A stretch of DNA of 64,000 bases from Nakamurella sp040546275 (GCF_040546275.1 NZ_JBEPNO010000005.1:186001-250000), one strand, 5' to 3'. Numbered from the stretch's first letter, positions 52,400-61,585 are shown. Notes: generated from the letters alone by a model not told the origin. Translations and numbers: made by a program.

Positions 52400-55060
52400 A
52401 ATCCGCATCGTCGGCACACCTCACCCGGCCGTGGTGATCTGTCGGCGACGGACCTGTGGACCATGGCGCGCTCGGCCAGCGATGACGGCAAATGGTCGAC
52501 GGGTCTCCGGTTGGCGCAACGGGCACTTCAGCGGCTCGACGAGCAGCCAGCCCCTGATCCCGTGCTGCGGGCCCGGATCCTGGTCGCCTACGCGTACAAC
52601 AGCTCCGAGCTGGGCAACACGGCCAGAGCACGCGACCTGCTGGACGAGGCTGCCACCTGCGAGGAGGTCCTGCCGGCGGTTCGGGTGGCCCGCGGCCTGA
52701 TCCTCGTCAGGACCGGTCGGCCCGACGCCGCGCTGGAGGATCTGGACGCCGCCGTCGCGCAGCTGCGCGCCTCGCACACACCCGAAGGTCTGGAGGACCT
52801 GGCCGGTGCGCTGATCAACCGGGGTCTGCTGCACATCGTGGCGGGCCGTCTGGATCCGGCGGCCGCCGACACGCTGGCCGCCGGAGCGATCGCGCGGGAG
52901 CTCCATCGCGGCGACATCACCTTCATGGCACAGCACAACCTGGGGTTCGTCCGCTATCTGGCCGGCGATCTGCCGGCCGCCCTGGCCGCGATGGAGACCG
53001 CCGCCGCGGCGTGGCCCCGGGCGGCGCAGGACGGGGTCTCACCGCTGGACCGGGCCAGGGTGCTGGCCTCCGCCGGGCTGGTCGAGGCAGCCGGCGAGCA
53101 CATCGACCAGGCGCTGGAGTTCTTCCGGATCAACCGCGCCACCGCCGATCTCGTGGATGCCTACTCGGTGCGGGCAGAGCTGGACCTGCTCGCCGGCAAT
53201 CCGGTCGCGGCCCTGCATGCGGCGCGCCGGGCCGAGCAGACGGCCCGCCGCCGAGGCAACCACCCGGCCGCGTTGGCCGCGAGAACGCTTCGACTGCAGG
53301 CCGTCCGGGCCCAGCGTCGGCAGGACCACCGACTCGATCCGCCCACCGGTGCCGCGGAACCGGACACCGGCGGAATCGCCACCCGCGGTGCGGGGATTAC
53401 CGGAGTCCAGCGAAATCGGGCCCGCCGCGACGCCGGCGAGGCCGGCGCCCTGGCCGACGAGCTGGTCGCTCTCGGGCTGGTCGAGGAGGCAAGGACCGCC
53501 ATGCTGCTCCAGGCCGAGGCGCTGTTGGACTCCGGCGACATCCCCGCCGCGGCGGAGGCCGCCAAGACTGCCGGACTTCGCTCCGGCGGGGTCAGGCTCG
53601 TCACCCGGCTGCAGGGTCACCTGGTGGACGGCCGGCTGGAGCTCGCCGTCGGTCACCGCAGCGCCGGCCTCGCCCACATCCGGCGCGGCCTCGATGTGCT
53701 GTCCCACTTCCAGGCCCGATTCGGTTCGCAGGATCTGCAGACCGCGGGCGCTGTGCACGGCATGGAACTGGCCCGCCTCGGTCTTCGCACGGCCGTGGAG
53801 ACCGGTTCGCCGGCGGCGATCTTCCAATGGCTGGAGCGCGCCCGCGGCGTCAGCACCAGGCTGCCGGCCGTGCGGCCGCCGGCCGACCCGGAGTTCGCCA
53901 GAGAACTCGGCGAGTTCCGGGCCGGGTACGAGCAGGCCCGGCAGGCCGTGCTGGCCGGGCATCGAGACCCTTCCCTTGAGGTGCGGGTCCGTCAGATGCG
54001 TCGTCAGGTGCAGGCGATGGCCTGGTCGGCATCCGGTAGTGGTGCCGTCCGGCAACCGTTGACCCTGGCCGCGGTGCAGCGCCGGCTGGCCGACGATCCC
54101 GACAGTCCCGGGGTGGTCGCCTACATCCGAGGCGACGGCGCGCTTCATGCCCTGGTCGTGACGGCGAGCCGGGCCCGGTTTCATCGACTGGGGTCGTTCG
54201 AGGAACTGCAGGGCCGGATTCGGCGAGTCTCGGCTGATCTGGATCTGCTTGCGGCTCAACGGATCCCAGAGCTGGTCCGGGTCGTGGCCCACCGATCGCT
54301 GATCGGCGGGTTGGAGCGAGTCGGGGCCTACCTGCTGGAGCCGATCCTCCCGCTGATCGGTGACGGCACGGTGCTCGTGGCGGGGCTTGGTGTGCTGACC
54401 ACGGTGCCCTGGGGGTTGCTTCCGCAACTCCGTGGTCGACCGGTGTCGGTGACGGCTTCGGTGACCGCCGCCCTGTCCGGACGGGAGCGCACCGATACCG
54501 ACCCGGAAGCACACCGGCGACGCAGACGGGTACTGGCGGTGGCCGGCCCGGATCTGCCGTTCGGCGCCGCGGAGGCCGAGCAGGTCGCCGCTCTCTACCC
54601 GGAGGCGACGACGCTGGTCGGCACGGCAGCCACCGGCACGGCGGTGCTGAAGGGGATCCCCGACGGCGGACTGCTGCACATCGCGGCCCACGGACACCAC
54701 GAAGTCGAGTCGCCGCTGTTCTCCTGGGTGCAGTTGGCCGACGGACCGTTGTACGGCTACGACATCGCCCCCAATCCGTCGCTGCCCGATCACGTCGTGC
54801 TGTCGAGCTGTGACGTCGGGCGCAGCGACGACGACCGGCCGGGTGGTGAACCGCTGGGTCTGGCCGCCGCGCTCCTGCGCAGCGGGGTCTCCACCGTCGT
54901 GGCCGGGGTCAGCCGCATCGCCGACGACGTGGCCGCACTGTCGATGGTGCAGTACCACCGGCGACTGCTGGCCGGCGACCGACCGGCTGTCGCCCTTGCC
55001 GCCGCCGTCGCTGCGGGTGGGAGCGAACCCGTCCCGCTCACCTGTTTCGGCGTCGGCTGA
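52397..55060 (+). CDS. TPR-CHAT caspase-like protease 2
   Basis: An 887-residue paralogue of the preceding protein with the same layout: TPR-like helices (about 15-500; e.g. GLRLAQRALQRLDEQP, FMAQHNLGFVRYLAGDLPAALAAMETA) and a CHAT domain with catalytic His765 (LLHIAAHGHH) and Cys805 (VVLSSCDVGRSD). The CHAT halves are much more similar to each other than the TPR halves, as expected if the two proteases sense different partners. The region about 305-350 holds a variable Arg/Gly/Ala-rich linker. The GTG start at 52397 lacks a ribosome binding site. Downstream lie the CNNM genes after a 72-bp gap. Confidence 0.9.
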   Translation: MNPHRRHTSPGRGDLSATDLWTMARSASDDGKWSTGLRLAQRALQRLDEQPAPDPVLRARILVAYAYNSSELGNTARARDLLDEAATCEEVLPAVRVARGLILVRTGRPDAALEDLDAAVAQLRASHTPEGLEDLAGALINRGLLHIVAGRLDPAAADTLAAGAIARELHRGDITFMAQHNLGFVRYLAGDLPAALAAMETAAAAWPRAAQDGVSPLDRARVLASAGLVEAAGEHIDQALEFFRINRATADLVDAYSVRAELDLLAGNPVAALHAARRAEQTARRRGNHPAALAARTLRLQAVRAQRRQDHRLDPPTGAAEPDTGGIATRGAGITGVQRNRARRDAGEAGALADELVALGLVEEARTAMLLQAEALLDSGDIPAAAEAAKTAGLRSGGVRLVTRLQGHLVDGRLELAVGHRSAGLAHIRRGLDVLSHFQARFGSQDLQTAGAVHGMELARLGLRTAVETGSPAAIFQWLERARGVSTRLPAVRPPADPEFARELGEFRAGYEQARQAVLAGHRDPSLEVRVRQMRRQVQAMAWSASGSGAVRQPLTLAAVQRRLADDPDSPGVVAYIRGDGALHALVVTASRARFHRLGSFEELQGRIRRVSADLDLLAAQRIPELVRVVAHRSLIGGLERVGAYLLEPILPLIGDGTVLVAGLGVLTTVPWGLLPQLRGRPVSVTASVTAALSGRERTDTDPEAHRRRRRVLAVAGPDLPFGAAEAEQVAALYPEATTLVGTAATGTAVLKGIPDGGLLHIAAHGHHEVESPLFSWVQLADGPLYGYDIAPNPSLPDHVVLSSCDVGRSDDDRPGGEPLGLAAALLRSGVSTVVAGVSRIADDVAALSMVQYHRRLLAGDRPAVALAAAVAAGGSEPVPLTCFGVG

Positions 55061-55132
55061 AACACATCCGCGGCCCATCCCGTGCGGCCGGCCGGAAGAC
55101 CGGGCGGGCCCGCTATCCTTGGCTCACACATC

Positions 55133-55192
55133 ATGGACAGACACCCGGCCCTGCGCCCTCCTGACCTCCGCCTGCACAGGCCTGCTCCGTGA
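55133..55192 (+). CDS. Pro/Arg-rich leader ORF overlapping the CNNM1 start
   Basis: ATG 55133 opens a 19-residue peptide, MDRHPALRPPDLRLHRPAP, with five prolines and four arginines. Its TGA (55190-55192) overlaps the GTG start (55189) of the CNNM gene. A TATCCT -10 lies at about 55113-55118, so the ORF is near the 5' end of the mRNA. Proline-rich leader peptides control Mg transporters elsewhere (MgtL of Salmonella), which makes a sensing role plausible. Confidence 0.45.
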   Translation: MDRHPALRPPDLRLHRPAP

Positions 55193-56625
55193 TCACCCAG
55201 ATCATCCTGTTGGTGGTCGGCCTGCTGCTGATCGTGGGCACCGCCATCTTCGTCGCCGCCGAATTCAGTCTCGTCACCGTCGACCGGGCCACCGTCGCGC
55301 AGCAGGCGGCGGCCGGCGACGACGGGGCCAAGTCGTTGCTGGTCGGCCTGAGGTCGCTGTCCACCCAGCTCTCCGGCGCGCAGGTGGGCATCACCGTCAC
55401 CACGCTCGCGCTGGGTTTCGTGATGGAACCCTCGCTGGCCGCCCTGATCGCAGACCCGTTGCGCGCCATCGGGTTGTCCGCAGAAACTGCGTCGTCCATC
55501 GGGGTCGTGCTAGCGCTGATCGTGGCCACCGTGCTGTCGATGGTGTTCGGTGAGCTCGTTCCCAAGAACATCGCCATCTCCGAGCCCCTCGCGACCGCCA
55601 AGGCGGTGGTGAGGCCGCTGCGGTTCTCGACCTGGCTCTTCCGCCCACTGATCTTCGTGCTCAACGGGATCGCCAACGGCGTGCTGCGGATCTTCTCCAT
55701 CGAGCCGCAGGAAGAGCTGCGCTCGGCTCGCTCCCCGCAGGAACTGCAGTCCCTGGTGCGCCGGTCCGCCGCCCAGGGCACGCTCGCGGCACCGACGGCC
55801 GGTCTGCTCTCCCGGTCGATCTCGTTCTCCGGCAAGACCGCGGCCGACGTGCTCACCCCGCGCACCCGCGTCCGTTTCGTCAAGGCCACCGACCCCGCGG
55901 ACGCCGTGCTGGTGGCGGCCGCCGCGACCGGCCACTCGCGGTTCCCGGTGTCCGGAGCCGACTCCGACGACGTGGTCGGGCTGGTGCACCTCAAGCGCGC
56001 CGTTGCCGTCCCGCCCGACGAACGGGGTGGTGTCCGGGTCGAGCAGTTGATGTCCGAGGTCCCCGTCGTCCCGGCCACCATCCCGCTGGACGATCTCCTC
56101 GACCTACTGCGTGAGCAGGGTCTGCAGATGGCCGTGGTGGCCGACGAGTACGGCGGAACGGCCGGCATCCTGACCCTCGAGGACGTGGTCGAGGAGCTGG
56201 TCGGCGAGATCACCGACGAGCACGACGCCCACGATCCGCGTGCCGCCCGCCAGTACGACGAGACCTGGCTGCTGCCAGGTGATCTGCGACCCGATCAGAT
56301 CGCCGAGATCACCGGCATCACGCTGCCGGACTCCGGCGCCTACGAAACCGTCGCGGGTCTGGTCATCGCCCGGCTGGGACGGATGCCGGAGAGCGCCGAC
56401 ACGGTCGAGGTGCCGGCCACCATGCTGGCCGGGGTCTCGCTCGGCGTGCTGGCCGCCCGGGTCGACGGCTCCGCCGACGACCTCGCCATCCCGCTGAACC
56501 CGCTCGACGACCTGCCGCGGGTGGTGACCGTCCGGCTGACCGTCGCCGCGCGGGCCAGACGCCGGATCGAGTCCGTGGTGCTGTCCGCCGTCGGTCAGCT
56601 CGACGACAACGGCGAGGTCAGATGA
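55189..56625 (+). CDS. CNNM/HlyC-CorC family membrane protein 1
   Basis: A 478-residue protein with an N-terminal CNNM (DUF21) domain of about four membrane segments (IILLVVGLLLIVGTAIFVAAEFSLV, a reentrant-type segment, IGVVLALIVATVLSMVFGELVPKNIAI, and LIFVLNGIANGVLRIF). Two CBS domains follow (about 215-345; FPVSGADSDDVVGLVHLKRA and MAVVADEYGGTAGILTLEDVVEELVGEITDE), then a C-terminal CorC_HlyC domain (to 478). Bacterial members such as MpfA are implicated in Mg2+ export or tolerance; the conserved GELVPKNIA and CBS domains (Mg-ATP binding) are present. Translation is probably coupled to the leader ORF. Confidence 0.92.
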   Translation: MITQIILLVVGLLLIVGTAIFVAAEFSLVTVDRATVAQQAAAGDDGAKSLLVGLRSLSTQLSGAQVGITVTTLALGFVMEPSLAALIADPLRAIGLSAETASSIGVVLALIVATVLSMVFGELVPKNIAISEPLATAKAVVRPLRFSTWLFRPLIFVLNGIANGVLRIFSIEPQEELRSARSPQELQSLVRRSAAQGTLAAPTAGLLSRSISFSGKTAADVLTPRTRVRFVKATDPADAVLVAAAATGHSRFPVSGADSDDVVGLVHLKRAVAVPPDERGGVRVEQLMSEVPVVPATIPLDDLLDLLREQGLQMAVVADEYGGTAGILTLEDVVEELVGEITDEHDAHDPRAARQYDETWLLPGDLRPDQIAEITGITLPDSGAYETVAGLVIARLGRMPESADTVEVPATMLAGVSLGVLAARVDGSADDLAIPLNPLDDLPRVVTVRLTVAARARRRIESVVLSAVGQLDDNGEVR

Positions 56626-57824
56626 GTTCGAGTTGGGCGCTGGTGGGCCTGGTGGTGGTGCTGCTCGGGCTGAGCGCCTTCTTCGTGGCCGCCGAGTTCG
56701 CGCTGATCTCGGCGCGGCGGACCGTCATCGAGCCGCGGGCCGTGACCAGCGCCCGGGCCAGGACCACGCTCAGGGCAATGGAGAACGTCTCCGTCATGAT
56801 GGCCTGCGCGCAGCTCGGGATCACCGTGTGCGGCGTGCTTCTCGGTGCTCTCGGCGAGCCGGCGGTGGCCAGTCTCCTCGAGCCCGTCTTCCACTCGCTC
56901 GGTGTCCCGGACGGAGCGCTGCACCCGGTCGCGCTGGTGGTGGCGCTGCTGCTGGTCGTCTCGGCGCACGTGGCCCTGGGTGAGATGGTGCCGAAGAACG
57001 TCGCGCTCGCCGGCCCGGAGAACACCGCGATCCTGCTGGCGCCGCCGCTGCGCGCCATCGCGCTCTTCCTCGGACCGATCGTCCGTGGTTTGAACCACAT
57101 GGCGAACGCCGTGGTGCGGCTGACCGGCCGCGAGCCGAAGGACGAGGTGGTCTCGGCCTTCACCCGCGACGAGGTGGCCGGCCTGGTCGGTGAATCCCGC
57201 TCCGAGGGGCTGCTCGACCGCCAGGAACACGACCTGATCACCTCGGCCCTCGAGTTCGACACGGCCACCGTCGACCGGGTGCTGCTGCCCGACGCCGACG
57301 TCGTCTCGCTGCACTCCGGCGTCACCGCGGCGGAGGTCGAGCAGGCCTGCGCCAGAACGGGTTTCTCCCGTTTCCCGGTCCGTGATCCGGACGGGCGCTA
57401 CGTCGGGTACCTGCACATCCGCGACGTCATCGACATCCCGACCGAACGGCGTGACGAGCCCATCCCGGCGGCGAAGATCCGTCCGCTGCCGGTGGTCGTC
57501 GCCGGGTCGGAACTGCGGCTGGCGCTGGATCGGATGCGTCGCCGCGGCGCGCATCTGGCGCAGGTCGCCGCGCCGGAACTCCCGGCTGTGGTCACCGCCA
57601 CCGAACCGGACGCCGCCGGGCAGCTGACGGCCCTGGTCAGCGCGCAGGCCGAGCCGCCCGCGCAGGCCCGGTTGGGGCTGGTGACCTTGGAGGATGTCAT
57701 CGAGGAACTGATCGGCGAGATCCGCGACGAGACTCGCCGTCGGCCCCAGACCTCGGGCTCCGTGGCCGATGCCGAGCAGCGGGCGACACGGGACCTCATC
57801 AGGCGCAGGCGCGCGGGGGCATAG
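56622..57824 (+). CDS. CNNM family membrane protein 2
   Basis: A 400-residue relative of the preceding protein. The CNNM domain starts SSWALVGLVVVLLGLSAFFVAAEFALIS and includes ALGEMVPKNVALAGP; a CBS pair (about 200-375) ends in LGLVTLEDVIEELIGEIRDE. Unlike protein 1 it lacks the CorC_HlyC domain and ends shortly after the CBS region with a basic RRRRAGA. The ATG overlaps the stop of gene 1 (ATGA), so the two are co-translated and may form a heteromer. Its TAG stop doubles as the start of the pafA -10 hexamer. Confidence 0.92.
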   Translation: MSSSWALVGLVVVLLGLSAFFVAAEFALISARRTVIEPRAVTSARARTTLRAMENVSVMMACAQLGITVCGVLLGALGEPAVASLLEPVFHSLGVPDGALHPVALVVALLLVVSAHVALGEMVPKNVALAGPENTAILLAPPLRAIALFLGPIVRGLNHMANAVVRLTGREPKDEVVSAFTRDEVAGLVGESRSEGLLDRQEHDLITSALEFDTATVDRVLLPDADVVSLHSGVTAAEVEQACARTGFSRFPVRDPDGRYVGYLHIRDVIDIPTERRDEPIPAAKIRPLPVVVAGSELRLALDRMRRRGAHLAQVAAPELPAVVTATEPDAAGQLTALVSAQAEPPAQARLGLVTLEDVIEELIGEIRDETRRRPQTSGSVADAEQRATRDLIRRRRAGA

Positions 57825-57827
57825 TCT
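57822..57827 (+). promoter_or_regulatory. Leaderless -10 TAGTCT of pafA overlapping the CNNM2 stop codon
   Basis: TAGTCT ends 6 nt before the ATG at 57834. Its first three bases are the stop codon of the upstream gene. No PafBC-type box stands 8 nt further upstream. Confidence 0.5.
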
Positions 57828-57833
57828 CGCCGT

Positions 57834-59192
57834 ATGCAGCGGCGGATCATGGGCATCGAAACCGAGTTCGGCATCACCTGTACCTTTCACGGTCAGCGCC
57901 GCCTGTCGCCGGACGAGGTCGCGAGATACCTGTTCCGCCGGGTGGTGTCGTGGGGCCGGTCGTCGAACGTCTTCCTGCGCAACGGCTCCCGCCTCTACCT
58001 GGACGTCGGCTCGCACCCGGAGTACGCCACCGCCGAGTGCGACGACCTCCTGACGCTCATCGCCCACGACAAGGCGGGGGAGCGGATCCTGCAGGACCTC
58101 GTCGTCGACGCCGAGGCCCGGCTTGCCGAGGAGGGCATCGGTGGCGACATCTACCTGTTCAAGAACAACACCGACTCGGCCGGCAACTCCTACGGGTGCC
58201 ACGAGAACTTCCTGATCGCCAGGGCCGGCGAGTTCTCCCGGATCGCCGACGGTCTCATCCCGTTCCTGGTCACCCGTCAGCTGATCGCCGGCGCCGGCAA
58301 GATCCTGCAGTCGCCGCGCGGCGCGTCCTACTGCCTCTCGCAGCGCGCCGACCACATCTGGGAGGGCGTCTCGTCCGCGACCACCCGTTCCCGCCCGATC
58401 ATCAACACCCGTGACGAACCGCACGCCGACGCCGAGCGCTACCGGCGCCTGCACGTCATCGTCGGTGACTCGAACATGAGCCAGACCACCACCCTGCTCA
58501 AGGTGGGCAGCGCTGCGCTCGTCCTCGAGATGATCGAGGCCGGGGTGCAGCTGCGGGACTTCACCTTCGACAACCCGATCCGGGCGATCCGCGAGATCTC
58601 GCACGACATCACCGGACGGCGGCCGGTCCGGCTCGCGTCCGGCTCGGAGATCTCCGCACTGGACGCGCAGACCGAGTACTACACGAAGGCCGTCGACTAC
58701 GTGGCCTCCCGCGGCTCCGACCCCATCTCCGAGCGGGTGCTCGACCTGTGGGGCCGCACCCTCAAGGGCGTGGAGACCGGCGACCTCTCCGGCGTGGACA
58801 CCGAGATCGACTGGGTCATCAAGAAGAAGCTGATCGACTCCTACGCGGCCCGCAACTCCATGGAGCTGTCGGACCCCAGGATCGCCCAGATCGACCTGAC
58901 CTACCACGATGTCCGCCCCGGCCGCGGGCTGCACTCGCTGCTGGTCCGCAAGGGTCTGGCTGCGACGATCGTCACCGACGAGGCGATCACCGAGGCCACC
59001 ACGGTGGCTCCGCAGACGACCCGCGCCAAGCTGCGGGGCGAGTTCGTCGCCGCCGCGCAGGACGCCGGCCGCGACTACACCGTCGACTGGGTGCACCTCA
59101 AGCTCAACGACCAGGCCCAGCGCACCGTCCTCCTCAAGGACCCCTTCCGCAACACCGACGACAGGGTCACCAAGCTGATCGAGTCCCTGTAA
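57834..59192 (+). CDS. pafA: Pup ligase PafA
   Basis: Attaches deamidated Pup to substrate lysines through a gamma-glutamyl phosphate intermediate made with ATP. The 452-residue enzyme belongs to the same glutamine-synthetase-like family as Dop but lacks its insert. It has MQRRIMGIETEFGITCTF with the catalytic metal-binding Glu, LYLDVGSHPEYATAECDD with the Asp base, YLFKNNTDSAGNSYGCHENFL, and NTRDEPHADAERYRRLHVIVGDSNM. The C-terminal domain ends KDPFRNTDDRVTKLIESL. The start is fixed by the leaderless -10. In related genomes pafA lies close to prcA; here 12.6 kb separates them. Confidence 0.98.
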   Translation: MQRRIMGIETEFGITCTFHGQRRLSPDEVARYLFRRVVSWGRSSNVFLRNGSRLYLDVGSHPEYATAECDDLLTLIAHDKAGERILQDLVVDAEARLAEEGIGGDIYLFKNNTDSAGNSYGCHENFLIARAGEFSRIADGLIPFLVTRQLIAGAGKILQSPRGASYCLSQRADHIWEGVSSATTRSRPIINTRDEPHADAERYRRLHVIVGDSNMSQTTTLLKVGSAALVLEMIEAGVQLRDFTFDNPIRAIREISHDITGRRPVRLASGSEISALDAQTEYYTKAVDYVASRGSDPISERVLDLWGRTLKGVETGDLSGVDTEIDWVIKKKLIDSYAARNSMELSDPRIAQIDLTYHDVRPGRGLHSLLVRKGLAATIVTDEAITEATTVAPQTTRAKLRGEFVAAAQDAGRDYTVDWVHLKLNDQAQRTVLLKDPFRNTDDRVTKLIESL

Positions 59193-59353
59193 GCGGCTCC
59201 CAGGCGGGCCACCTGCTGCGTTCTCGTCGTCTCGGATACAAACCCGGTATCCGTCGACTTCCTCGGTCTTGCATCTGGCGCACCTGGAACCCGCTCCACG
59301 CCGCGCTTGCCCGCGACTCTGCGCGGGACCACAGGTGTGGAAGGCTGGTCCAC

Positions 59354-60454
59354 GTGGCCACGGCGAAAGCGGAACGACTGCTGAACCTGGTGATCGCCCT
59401 GCTGAACACACCGCGTTTTCGGACGGCGGCCTGGATCAGGGACAAGGTTGCCGGGTACGCCGATGCACCCACCGAGGAAGCCTTCTTCCGGACCTTCGAG
59501 CGTGACAAGACCGAACTTCGTGATCTGGGCATCCCGCTGCAGACCCCGGATGACGGATCGGACGGCTACCGGATCCCGCCCGGCGAGTTCGCCCTGCCCG
59601 AGCTGTCGTTCACGCCGGCCGAGACCGCAGCGCTCGGTCTGGCGGCGCGGTTGTGGGAGACGACGGCGCTGGCCGGTCCCGGGTCCAACGCGATGCGCAA
59701 GATCAGGGACTCGACCCCCGCCGACCCCGATGCGCAGCAGCACGCGCAGGCCGCCGCCCTGCTGCAGCCGCGCGTCCGGACCGCTGATCCGTCGTTCGCA
59801 CCGCTCTACGCCGCGGTCCGCGCCGGTCGGGCCGTCGTCTTCGACTACCGCAAGACCCCGGCCGAGCAGGGCCAGACCAGGAACGTCGAGCCGTGGGGCC
59901 TGGTGTCCTTCGGCGGCCGCTGGTACCTCGTCGGTCAGGACACCGACAAGAACGCGCTGCGCACCTTCCGGCTTTCCCGGATCGTCGGGGCGGTCACAGC
60001 CGTGGGCCGCGCCGGTGCCGCGTCGGTGCCGGAGGGCCTCGACCTGCTGGCCATGGTCGCCGACAGCGTCGAAGTGCCCGCCGACCGCTCGGCCACCCTG
60101 CTGATCCGGCCGGGTTCCGCGACCGGCCTTCGCCGCACCGCCGACCGCGTCGGCCGACCCGCCCCCGAAGCCGCAGATCCGACGGCCGCCGAGCTGGACC
60201 CGGTCGGCGGGCACGACGGCTGGGACGTGGTGCGGATGCCGTTCGCCCACCTCTGGGACACGGCCAGGACGATCGCCGAGCAGGGACCCGAGGTGATGGT
60301 CATCGACCCGCCGGACCTGCGCGAGGCCGTGATCAGGCTGCTGGTCGGGGCCGTCGGCACCGACGGCCCGGCCTTGAACAATTCGAACACCGACACCGAT
60401 GACGATTTACGGTTCGTCGACGACGCACCCGTGCTGCTCGAGGATTCGAAATGA
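59354..60454 (+). CDS. pafB: WYL-domain transcriptional activator subunit PafB
   Basis: With PafC it forms the activator of the LexA-independent DNA-damage response in mycobacteria. The 366-residue protein has an N-terminal winged helix-turn-helix (VATAKAERLLNLVIALLNTPRFRTAAWIRDKV), a central linker (GYRIPPGEFALPELSFTPAETAALGLAARLWE), a WYL domain (FDYRKTPAEQGQTRNVEPWGLVSFGGRWYLVGQDTDKNALRTFRLSRI) and a WCX extension. The GTG at 59354 has GGAAGG upstream; the longer open frame overlaps pafA and is rejected. Its stop overlaps pafC (ATGA). Several promoters in this window carry the element recognised by this complex in mycobacteria. Confidence 0.95.
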   Translation: MATAKAERLLNLVIALLNTPRFRTAAWIRDKVAGYADAPTEEAFFRTFERDKTELRDLGIPLQTPDDGSDGYRIPPGEFALPELSFTPAETAALGLAARLWETTALAGPGSNAMRKIRDSTPADPDAQQHAQAAALLQPRVRTADPSFAPLYAAVRAGRAVVFDYRKTPAEQGQTRNVEPWGLVSFGGRWYLVGQDTDKNALRTFRLSRIVGAVTAVGRAGAASVPEGLDLLAMVADSVEVPADRSATLLIRPGSATGLRRTADRVGRPAPEAADPTAAELDPVGGHDGWDVVRMPFAHLWDTARTIAEQGPEVMVIDPPDLREAVIRLLVGAVGTDGPALNNSNTDTDDDLRFVDDAPVLLEDSK

Positions 60455-61410
60455 CCGAAACCGCAACGGATCGGCTGGCGCGGGTGCTCGGGCTGGTCCC
60501 GTACATCTCCCGGCGTCCGGGTGTGGCACTGGCCGACCTGGCGGTGGAGTTCGGGGTCGACGTCACCCAGATCGCTGCCGACCTCGACCTGCTGATGGTC
60601 TGCGGTCTTCCCGGTTACTATCCGGACGACCTGATCGACGTCGTGCTCGACGAGGAGGGCGGGACGGTCTCGATCGCGTTCGACGCCGGTATCGAACGGC
60701 CGGTCCGGTTGACGTCCGACGAGGCGGTGGCGTTGACCGTCGCCCTGCGCGCGTTCGCCGACCTGCCGGGCCTGGTGGACGCCGACGCCGTCTACTCGGC
60801 GCTCGCAAAGCTGGAACAGGCCGGCGCCGAGACCGCCGGCGCGGTCCGGGTGGCGGCGGCCGACGCCGCTCCCGCGCTGGGCGCGGTGCGCACCGCGGTC
60901 GACGACTCACGGCAACTCTGGATGCGCTACTACACGGCCTCCCGCGACGCCCTCACCGAACGCATCGTCGATCCGATCCGCCTCCTGGTCACCGACGGGC
61001 ACGCCTACCTGGAGGGCTACTGCCACTCGGCCGACGCGGTCCGTCATTTCCGGGTGGACCGCATCGAGGACGTCAAGGTGCTGGACGAACCGGCCCAGGG
61101 CCAGCTCTGGGTCGACTCCGACATCCCCGAGAAGATGTTCCACCCCGATCCGCAGATCCCACCGGTGACCCTGCGCCTGGCGCCCTCGGCCCGCTGGGTG
61201 GCTGACTACTACCAGACCGAGAGCAGCACCGAACTTCCCGGCGCCGACGACGGGCCGGGGGAGCTGCGGATCAGCCTGCGGGCCGGCGGTGACGACTGGC
61301 TGGTCCGCCTGGTGCTCTCGCTCGGTGGCGGCGCCGTCATCGAGGACCGTCCGGACCTCACGTTGCGGGTGTCCGAGAGAGCGGCGCAGGCGCTGGCGGC
61401 CTACCGCTGA
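60451..61410 (+). CDS. pafC: WYL-domain transcriptional activator subunit PafC
   Basis: Partner of PafB. The 319-residue protein has an N-terminal helix-turn-helix (RLARVLGLVPYISRRPGVALADLAVEFGVDVTQIAADLDLL), the linker GYYPDDLIDVVLDEEGGTVSIAFDAG, a WYL domain (RYYTASRDALTERIVDPIRLLVTDGHAYLEGYCHSADAVRHFRVDRIEDV) and a WCX domain at the end. The ATG overlaps the pafB stop, so the two subunits are made together. In many actinobacteria tatA and tatC follow; here only tatC does, after a 175-bp gap. Confidence 0.95.
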   Translation: MTETATDRLARVLGLVPYISRRPGVALADLAVEFGVDVTQIAADLDLLMVCGLPGYYPDDLIDVVLDEEGGTVSIAFDAGIERPVRLTSDEAVALTVALRAFADLPGLVDADAVYSALAKLEQAGAETAGAVRVAAADAAPALGAVRTAVDDSRQLWMRYYTASRDALTERIVDPIRLLVTDGHAYLEGYCHSADAVRHFRVDRIEDVKVLDEPAQGQLWVDSDIPEKMFHPDPQIPPVTLRLAPSARWVADYYQTESSTELPGADDGPGELRISLRAGGDDWLVRLVLSLGGGAVIEDRPDLTLRVSERAAQALAAYR

Positions 61411-61585
61411 CAGACGCCAAGACACGGTGAACCCGTTCTGCCAGGCCGGTTCCGCAGTCCGGCCGCCCCACGGCCTCGAACCAACAGCAGAACCGGCGGC
61501 AGAACCAGCCGCAGATCGCAGCACCATCTCGTGGCATCATCGAAGGTGGGCCTTGCCGGCCCGCTCGTCATCCAAGGAGTGTTCA

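Noticed and set aside
49400..52417. A 1005-residue minus-strand open frame opposite CHAT gene 1
   Set aside because: No family features, Arg/Gly/His bias, and complete overlap with a protein carrying an intact CHAT active site.
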